Shown one piece after another: positions 58,127 through 64,000 of a DNA stretch of 64,000 nt. The notes below the pieces were generated by a model, which was given only the letters and a program-made list of their open reading frames with translations, made no database searches and had not been told where the DNA came from. This stretch comes from Leuconostoc rapi (GTDB lineage: Bacteria; Bacillota; Bacilli; Lactobacillales; Lactobacillaceae). The stretch's first letter is position 1. Each line of letters begins with the position of its first letter. The stretch is taken from NCBI RefSeq assembly GCF_016908715.1, contig NZ_JAFBEK010000001.1:1-64000 (forward strand). The letters run 5' to 3'. The translations under genes and the position numbers were made by a program.

Positions 58127-59845
58127 ATGATAGATAAAAGACTTTTTAAACTTAAAGGTATTATTGGCACGCTAATGGTCTTAGTGTTTATGACTGGCAT
58201 TCAAGGACTCACCATAATCGCACAAAGTGTATTTATGTCGCGTGCAATCGTTGATTTATGGCGAGGTCAGTCAATCGAAATAACGCTGAGCAACATCGTT
58301 TGGTTTGGGTTAGCTTTTATTGTGCGGCAATTATTGGTTGTGTTTAAAAACCAATATATGGCTGGTTATGCAGATAAAGCGGTTGAAAATTATCGTGTCC
58401 AACTATTAGAAAAGTATACGGCGTTAGGATCAACAGTCGTTGCTAAGCAAGGGACTGGAAATGCTGTCACGACGCTTGGCGCTGGGTTGGATAATGTTAA
58501 AAATTATTTTCAACTGTTACTGATTAAAGTATTTGATTTAAGTATTATCCCATGGTTGGTGTTAGCCTACATTTTTTATATTAAATGGGAACAAGGTTTA
58601 TTTTTGTTATTAATTTTTCCAGTTGTTATTATATTTTTTATTATTTTAGGGTTAGCTGCACAAAGCAAAGCCGATGCAGAATTTGCGAATTTTAAAAATT
58701 TGAATAATCGTTTTGTTGATGCTTTGCGTGGGTTACCAACTTTGAAGCAACTTGGATTAGCAGAAACCTATAGTGATGAAATCTATCAAATCTCTGAAGA
58801 TTACCGCAAAACGACCATGCGAACACTGAAAATTGCCATGACATCAACGTTTGCATTAGACTTTTTTACGACATTGTCAATTGCCGTTGTCGCTGTTTTT
58901 CTAGGATTTGATTTACTTAACGGTCATATGATGTTATTACCAGCGCTAACAATATTGATTTTAGCACCCGAGTATTTTTTACCGTTGCGTAATTTTTCTG
59001 ATGATTATCATGCGACTTTGAACGGAAAGAATGCTTTAACGGATGTTTTAGCTATGATTGAGGAACCAAATGTTTCAAATCAAGCGGTATTACAATTAAC
59101 AACATGGCAATCTGATAGCCAACTGATTTTAAATAATATTAATTTTTCTTATGATCAGCAGCCAGTGTTAAAAAATATAACAGTACAAGCAAAAGGGTAT
59201 CAAAAAATTGCTTTGGTTGGTGAAAGTGGTTCAGGTAAATCTACTTTACTGAATATTATCGGTGGTTTTTTAACAGCAGATGATGGGCAAATTATGATTA
59301 ATCACCAGAAATTACCACATTTAGCACAGGCGGATTGGCAAAAGCAATTTTTTTATATGCCACAGCAACCCTATATTTTTCATAATACCTTGCGTGAAAA
59401 CATTAAATTTTATGCACAAAATGCGAGCGAAAATGAGGTGATGGATGCTATTAAGAACGCGGGATTATCGGCGCTCGTTGATGAATTACCTGATGGTTTA
59501 GATAGTATGATTGGCGAAAGTGGTCGGCAGGTTTCTGGTGGACAGGCACAACGGATTACCTTAGCCAGAATGTTATTAGATAATCAACGAAAAATTTTAT
59601 TGTTTGACGAACCAACGGCCCACTTAGACATTGAAACAGAATATGATTTGAAGCAGGCAATGGCCCCTATTTTGGCCTCACATTTAGTATTCTTTGCCAC
59701 GCATCGTTTGCACTGGCTAGACCAAATGGATTATGTCCTTGTGCTACGTCAAGGTGAAGTTGTTGAACAAGGGGAGCCACGTTTATTATTAGCAGATGTC
59801 AATAGCCAATTAAACCGGTTGCGTTATGAACTAGGAGGCAAATGA
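58127..59845 (+). CDS. cydD: ABC exporter subunit CydD (cytochrome bd assembly)
   Basis: 572 aa from the ATG at 58127 with GGAGAT upstream; the frame is open ten codons further but without a ribosome site. Six-helix transmembrane domain (about 1-310), then the ATPase: Walker A GESGSGKSTL (about 365), signature VSGGQAQRITLARML (about 471) and Walker B ILLFDEPTAHLD (about 492). With CydC it exports thiols (glutathione or cysteine) or handles heme for cytochrome bd maturation. The end overlaps cydC, AAATGATG, one of them being the stop TGA. Confidence 0.92.
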   Translation: MIDKRLFKLKGIIGTLMVLVFMTGIQGLTIIAQSVFMSRAIVDLWRGQSIEITLSNIVWFGLAFIVRQLLVVFKNQYMAGYADKAVENYRVQLLEKYTALGSTVVAKQGTGNAVTTLGAGLDNVKNYFQLLLIKVFDLSIIPWLVLAYIFYIKWEQGLFLLLIFPVVIIFFIILGLAAQSKADAEFANFKNLNNRFVDALRGLPTLKQLGLAETYSDEIYQISEDYRKTTMRTLKIAMTSTFALDFFTTLSIAVVAVFLGFDLLNGHMMLLPALTILILAPEYFLPLRNFSDDYHATLNGKNALTDVLAMIEEPNVSNQAVLQLTTWQSDSQLILNNINFSYDQQPVLKNITVQAKGYQKIALVGESGSGKSTLLNIIGGFLTADDGQIMINHQKLPHLAQADWQKQFFYMPQQPYIFHNTLRENIKFYAQNASENEVMDAIKNAGLSALVDELPDGLDSMIGESGRQVSGGQAQRITLARMLLDNQRKILLFDEPTAHLDIETEYDLKQAMAPILASHLVFFATHRLHWLDQMDYVLVLRQGEVVEQGEPRLLLADVNSQLNRLRYELGGK

Positions 59846-61572
59846 TGAATAAAGTTAGACAATTATTAAGACGGGATAGCTGGGTCGTCCCTTTTTTAAA
59901 ATCGCAAAAATCAGGTCTTTTTTGGTCAATTGTATTAAGTTTTTTGACAATTTTAGCTGCTGGATCATTAATGTTTGTTTCAGGATATTTAATATCTCGC
60001 GCAGCACAGCGACCAGAAAATGTTTTAATGATTTATGTACCAATTGTGTTAACAAGAGGTTTTGGTATTGCTCGCCCTGTTTTTCGATATGCCCAGCGAT
60101 TAGTTTCGCATAATTGGGTGTTACGATTTGTCTCAAAATCACGTCGACGCTTGTATGAAAGCGTCGCAAGTACGGCGAGTAATATTCGCAGTCGCTTGCA
60201 AACAGGTGAGGTGCTTAGTTTACTAGCAGACGATCTTGACCGCCTTCAAAATCTATACTTGCGAACGTTATTTCCACTTGGCGCGGGGATGATTTTATAT
60301 TTGTTTGTTAGTGTTGGTATTGGTGTGGTGAACTGGTTATTTATGTTATGGTGGATGATGATGTTATCAGTTATTATGATTGTCGTACCAATTGTGAGCT
60401 TTTTTGCAAATCGGACGCGTGTTAAAAAGCAGAAACAACTACAATCTCAGTTATACACTGAAGCAACAGATGCTGTGCTTGGTTTACAAGATTGGGTGTT
60501 ATCTGGTCGTCAACAAGATCTCATAGCTTATCAGGGACAGGTAATGGCAGATTTAGCTAATACCAAAAGAACAAGTATGAAGTTTGGTTGGTGGCGTGAT
60601 TTTTGGATACAAATACTTGTATTAATTTTGGTAGTGAGTACAACGATTTGGGCGGGTACTCAATTTGCTGAGAGTCGCATGGCGGTTAATTTTATTGCAG
60701 CATTTGTTCTGGCTATTTTTCCTTTAGTTGATAGTTTTTTGGGTGTGAATCAAGGCGTTAGTGAGGCATCATTCTATGAAGACAGCATGACGCGTTTAAA
60801 TGAATTGCCAGTCCCTGAAGCAGAAGTGACTACGCCAAAGACCATTAAAACACCAACAATAGTATTAAATAATGTGACATTTAAATATGGTGATAAGGTT
60901 ATTATTAGTCAACTAGATTTAGTTGTCAAAGCAGGTGAAAAGGTTGCCATATTAGGACGTTCTGGTTCGGGTAAAACCACATTGTTAAAATTGATAGCAG
61001 GTGATATCGTACCAGAGTCTGGACATGTTACAATTGGTAATGAATCCGTACAATCTTTAAAACAAAATTTATCAAAATTCATAGCAGTATTAGATCAGCA
61101 ATCGTATTTATTTGATACAACGATTTTAAATAATGTGCGAATGGGTAATATTGGTGCGACTGACGATCAGGTAAAGGCAGCAATAACACAAGCTGGATTA
61201 CAACCACTAATTGATAGTTTGCCAGAAAAGTATCATACTAAGATGCAGGAAGCTGGCGCGCGTTTTTCAGGCGGAGAACAACAACGTTTCGCACTAGCAC
61301 GTATTCTGTTACAAAATGCGCCGATTGTTATTCTAGATGAACCAACGGTAGGTTTAGATCCTAAAACCGAACATCAAGTGCTACGACAAATCTTTAAAGT
61401 GTTACAAAATCGTACAATTATATGGGTGACCCATCACCTAACAGGTATTGATGAGGTGAATCACGCTTATTTTTTGTCAGAAGGGCACTTTATTTTAAGT
61501 GATACACCAGAAAAATTACGAACAACGTCAACGCATTTCCAGAAATTATTAGCAATGGATGATTTTCACTAA
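59845..61572 (+). CDS. cydC: ABC exporter subunit CydC (cytochrome bd assembly)
   Basis: 575 aa, start taken at the second ATG of ATGATG because AGGAGG (59833-59838) is then six bases away; the first ATG (59842) is also possible. Six-helix domain (about 1-320), Walker A GRSGSGKTTLL (about 372), signature FSGGEQQRFALARIL (about 475), Walker B IVILDEPTVGLD (about 497). It forms the heterodimer with CydD. The next gene begins directly after its stop codon. Confidence 0.92.
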   Translation: MNKVRQLLRRDSWVVPFLKSQKSGLFWSIVLSFLTILAAGSLMFVSGYLISRAAQRPENVLMIYVPIVLTRGFGIARPVFRYAQRLVSHNWVLRFVSKSRRRLYESVASTASNIRSRLQTGEVLSLLADDLDRLQNLYLRTLFPLGAGMILYLFVSVGIGVVNWLFMLWWMMMLSVIMIVVPIVSFFANRTRVKKQKQLQSQLYTEATDAVLGLQDWVLSGRQQDLIAYQGQVMADLANTKRTSMKFGWWRDFWIQILVLILVVSTTIWAGTQFAESRMAVNFIAAFVLAIFPLVDSFLGVNQGVSEASFYEDSMTRLNELPVPEAEVTTPKTIKTPTIVLNNVTFKYGDKVIISQLDLVVKAGEKVAILGRSGSGKTTLLKLIAGDIVPESGHVTIGNESVQSLKQNLSKFIAVLDQQSYLFDTTILNNVRMGNIGATDDQVKAAITQAGLQPLIDSLPEKYHTKMQEAGARFSGGEQQRFALARILLQNAPIVILDEPTVGLDPKTEHQVLRQIFKVLQNRTIIWVTHHLTGIDEVNHAYFLSEGHFILSDTPEKLRTTSTHFQKLLAMDDFH

Positions 61573-62205
61573 ATGGCAAAAAGAAAAAAAAGACGAACTA
61601 AAAAAAAGTTAATTAAATTAAATTTGTGGCTATGGGTCAGTAGTATTGTCGTTATAGCAATTGTCGCTACTTTTTGGTCGCATACTTTAATCTTTGATCG
61701 ACAACAATCACCAGCAAGCGGTCAGGTAGATCAACAAAAGGTGGCTTGGATTAATCAGTTAGCACCATATGCAAGAGAAATGCAAGAGAAGTATGGTGTC
61801 ATTGCGTCGATTAGTATTTCACAAGCTATTTTGGAATCTGATTGGCACACGTCAACTTTGTCGACACAATACAATAATTTATATGGTATTAAAGCAGATA
61901 AGAATCAAAAAAGTGTTGTGTTGCCAACTCAAGAATTTGAAAATGGCCAGTGGGTAACTATCCAAGGACGTTTTGCTGCTTATAATTCTTGGCAAGAAAG
62001 TATGAAGGCACATGCGGAATTGTTGTATCATGGGACAAGCTGGAATTCTGCGCAGTATCAACATGTTTTAAAAGCTAAGGATTATCAAACCGCAGCAGTA
62101 GCTTTGACAAAAGATGGGTATGCAACAGACCCAACATATGCTAAGAAGTTGATTGCAATTATTGAAGAGTGGCACTTGTCTCGATTTGATATACCACAAA
62201 AATGA
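61573..62205 (+). CDS. Membrane-anchored N-acetylglucosaminidase (glycoside hydrolase 73 type)
   Basis: 210 aa. A very basic start (MAKRKKRRTKKKLIK) is followed by one membrane helix (about 18-40), and the catalytic LYZ2/GH73 domain (about 60-205) faces outside. The catalytic Glu is in SISQAILESDWHTSTLS (E near 92), followed by NNLYGIKAD and FAAYNSWQESMKAHAELL, both family marks. It cuts the glycan chains of peptidoglycan. The ATG directly abuts the cydC stop (TAAATG) with no separate ribosome site, so it is read as the last gene of the cyd transcript, an odd partner. Confidence 0.87.
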   Translation: MAKRKKRRTKKKLIKLNLWLWVSSIVVIAIVATFWSHTLIFDRQQSPASGQVDQQKVAWINQLAPYAREMQEKYGVIASISISQAILESDWHTSTLSTQYNNLYGIKADKNQKSVVLPTQEFENGQWVTIQGRFAAYNSWQESMKAHAELLYHGTSWNSAQYQHVLKAKDYQTAAVALTKDGYATDPTYAKKLIAIIEEWHLSRFDIPQK

Positions 62206-62230
62206 GCGAGTTGATTTTCGCTCTTTTTTT
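62204..62230 (+). terminator. Terminator of the cyd operon
   Basis: GAGCGA (62204-62209) pairs with TCGCTC (62218-62223), then seven T. Confidence 0.8.
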
Positions 62231-62304
62231 GTGTCTTACGAACTGATGTTCGTGATGAAATCTGTTATAATAATAAGAGCGTAATTTACACTTTAGGAGT
62301 ACAC

Positions 62305-64000
62305 ATGTCAGTAGAAGAACTCATCAATGGAATGAACTATAAACAGGCTGAGGCCGTACAAACAACACAAGGACCACTTTTAATTATGGCCGGTGCTGGA
62401 TCAGGAAAAACGCGTGTATTAACACATCGTATTGCACATTTAGTACAAGATCTAAATGTGTTTCCGTGGCGAATATTGGCGATTACGTTTACGAATAAGG
62501 CAGCAAAAGAAATGCGTGAACGAATTAGTGCGTTGTTATCAGAAGATGTTGCGCGTGATATTTGGGTATCAACTTTTCATGCATTGGCCGTGCGTATTTT
62601 GAGACGTGATGGTGAAAACATTGGTTTATCACGCAACTTTACAATTATTGATACGAGTGCCCAAAGGACATTGATGAAGCGTGTGATTTCAGATTTGAAT
62701 TTAGATACAAATCAATATGATCCGCGTACCATTTTGGGAATGATTTCAAATGCTAAAAATGATATGCTACGGCCACGTGATTATGCAAAGCAAGCAGATA
62801 ATGCCTTTCAGGAAACAGTCGCTGAAGTCTATACAGCTTACCAACAAGAGCTGAAACGCGCGCAAAGTGTTGATTTTGATGATCTGATTATGTTGACGAT
62901 TGATTTATTTCAGTCTACGCCTGATGTATTGGCACGTTATCAAAATCAGTTTGAATATCTGCATGTCGATGAGTATCAAGATACAAATGATGCACAGTAT
63001 ACCATTGTTAATTTACTAGCCAAACGATCACAAAACTTGGCAGTTGTTGGTGATGCCGATCAGTCTATTTATGGTTGGCGTGGTGCTAACATGAACAATA
63101 TTTTGAATTTCGAAAAAGATTATCCAACAGCGCATACTGTGATGTTGGAACAAAATTATCGATCGACGCAAAACATATTAGATGCTGCAAATGCGGTGAT
63201 TAATCATAATAATGAACGTGTACCCAAAAAATTATGGACTCAAAATGGTAAGGGCGATAAAATAATCTATTATCGTGCACAGACAGAACATGATGAAGCT
63301 AACTTCATTTTGGCAAATGTTCAAAAAATGCGAGAAGAGAATAACATGGCATACAGTGATTTTGCCGTGTTATACCGTACTAACGCACAGTCACGTAACG
63401 TGGAAGAATCATTAGTTAAGGCGAACATGCCTTATACAATGGTTGGTGGTCATAAGTTTTATGAACGTAAAGAAATTCTGGATATTATGTCTTATATGAA
63501 TCTCATTACAAACCCAGATAATAATGCTGCCTTTGAACGCGTTGTTAATGAGCCAAAACGTGGCTTAGGTGCAACATCGCTAACGCGGTTACGCGAGTTG
63601 GCTAATCGACTCAATGTGTCTTACATGAGTGCAATTGACAGTATCGAATTGGCACCAGAAATTTCAACTAAAGCGACTTCTAAATTCTTAGTATTTGCTG
63701 AAATGATGCATGATTTACGCCAACAATCAGAATTTTTAAATGTTACTGAACTTGCTGAATTAGCAATGACGCGTTCTGGATATCGTCAAATGTTGGCTGA
63801 AAAAAATGATCCAGATAGCCAAGCACGTTTGGAAAACTTAGAAGAATTCTTGTCTGTTACCAAGGAATTTGACGAAAAATATCATGCAGAAGATCCAGAA
63901 GCGGTTGATCCTATGACAGATTTTTTGGGCTCTACAGCACTAATGACAGATCTAGATGATTTTGAAGAGGGTGATGGCGCAGTTACGTTGATGACTTTAC
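62305..64000 (+). CDS. pcrA: ATP-dependent DNA helicase PcrA (5' part, runs off the window)
   Basis: The first 565 codons of an open frame that has no stop before the end of the window; whole PcrA proteins have about 740 residues. Superfamily 1A motifs: Q motif and motif I in NYKQAEAVQTTQGPLLIMAGAGSGKTR (cited in outline, about 16-40), motif Ia ITFTNKAAKEMRERI, motif II HVDEYQDTND (about 220), motif III GDADQSIYGWRGAN (about 249) and motif IV QNYRST. It unwinds DNA 3' to 5' in repair and replication restart. TTAGGAGT lies just before the ATG, and TATAAT is at 62266-62271. In Firmicutes ligA usually follows; not visible here. Confidence 0.95.
   Translation, partial: MSVEELINGMNYKQAEAVQTTQGPLLIMAGAGSGKTRVLTHRIAHLVQDLNVFPWRILAITFTNKAAKEMRERISALLSEDVARDIWVSTFHALAVRILRRDGENIGLSRNFTIIDTSAQRTLMKRVISDLNLDTNQYDPRTILGMISNAKNDMLRPRDYAKQADNAFQETVAEVYTAYQQELKRAQSVDFDDLIMLTIDLFQSTPDVLARYQNQFEYLHVDEYQDTNDAQYTIVNLLAKRSQNLAVVGDADQSIYGWRGANMNNILNFEKDYPTAHTVMLEQNYRSTQNILDAANAVINHNNERVPKKLWTQNGKGDKIIYYRAQTEHDEANFILANVQKMREENNMAYSDFAVLYRTNAQSRNVEESLVKANMPYTMVGGHKFYERKEILDIMSYMNLITNPDNNAAFERVVNEPKRGLGATSLTRLRELANRLNVSYMSAIDSIELAPEISTKATSKFLVFAEMMHDLRQQSEFLNVTELAELAMTRSGYRQMLAEKNDPDSQARLENLEEFLSVTKEFDEKYHAEDPEAVDPMTDFLGSTALMTDLDDFEEGDGAVTLMTL

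Overview
The window reads as a chromosomal segment of a low-GC Gram-positive lactic acid bacterium. It is most likely Leuconostoc or a close relative in the Leuconostoc/Weissella branch. The reasons are Spx, MecA, CcpA, RpoE-delta, PepN/PepX/PepQ and IreB-RuvX-YrzB gene sets typical of Lactobacillales. In addition, gluconate and probable 2-ketogluconate genes feed 6-phosphogluconate and its dehydrogenase, as expected in a phosphoketolase-type heterofermenter. The genus is an inference from gene content and order. Apart from two rather variable intergenic stretches the region is ordinary core genome: I see no insertion sequence, prophage, CRISPR array or plasmid gene.

Layout. 1-98: the 3' end of a 5S rRNA gene and its terminator. 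178-1843: spxA, mecA and a membrane-anchored rhodanese-like gene. 1903-7873: a nine-copy AAAAT repeat, a promoter with a CcpA (cre) site, then lplA-pdhABCD, so lipoate ligation and the pyruvate dehydrogenase complex are one unit. 7948-11068: a hydrolase, a DUF3042 membrane peptide, glpQ, miaA and a small membrane protein. 11082-18651: a Na+/H+ antiporter and a LacI-type repressor on the minus strand, divergent from a five-gene operon whose content (TIM-barrel epimerase, permease, PfkB kinase, 2-hydroxyacid dehydrogenase) matches the Pseudomonas kgu (2-ketogluconate) operon. The control region carries an AAACCGGTTT operator very like that of PtxS. 18701-27950: pepN, an MFS carrier, pepX, an HD phosphohydrolase, a DUF1934 protein and rpoE. 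28080-31431: an atypical tRNA-Lys(UUU), a T-box leader with an amino acid permease, and plsX-acpP.

31450-42056: a probable small RNA, a GAF methionine sulfoxide reductase lacking two of the three family cysteines, an osmolyte/ergothioneine-type transporter without its ATPase, SprT, a HAD phosphatase, a CPBP protease, the divergent pepQ/ccpA pair with cre sites, an OatA-type acyltransferase, acetolactate decarboxylase and uridine kinase. 42055-47274: RpiR regulator, gnd, gntK and gntP (gluconate use). 47309-51157: DoxX protein, an APC permease and a class III aminotransferase-fold isoleucine 2-epimerase homologue. 51163-55373: T-box, alaS, ireB, ruvX, DUF1292. 55398-62230: a structured leader, cydABDC (cytochrome bd and its assembly ABC exporter) and a membrane-anchored glucosaminidase. 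62305-64000: the 5' part of pcrA.

Functional links. Gluconate (GntP, GntK) and 2-ketogluconate (kgu-like genes) both yield 6-phosphogluconate, oxidised by Gnd. CcpA is encoded in the window and its sites precede the pdh operon, the kgu operon and ccpA itself. PDH, acetolactate decarboxylase and cytochrome bd together shape pyruvate and NADH disposal, the bd oxidase presumably needing exogenous heme. Most transcription units are separated by clear hairpin terminators, many of them bidirectional.
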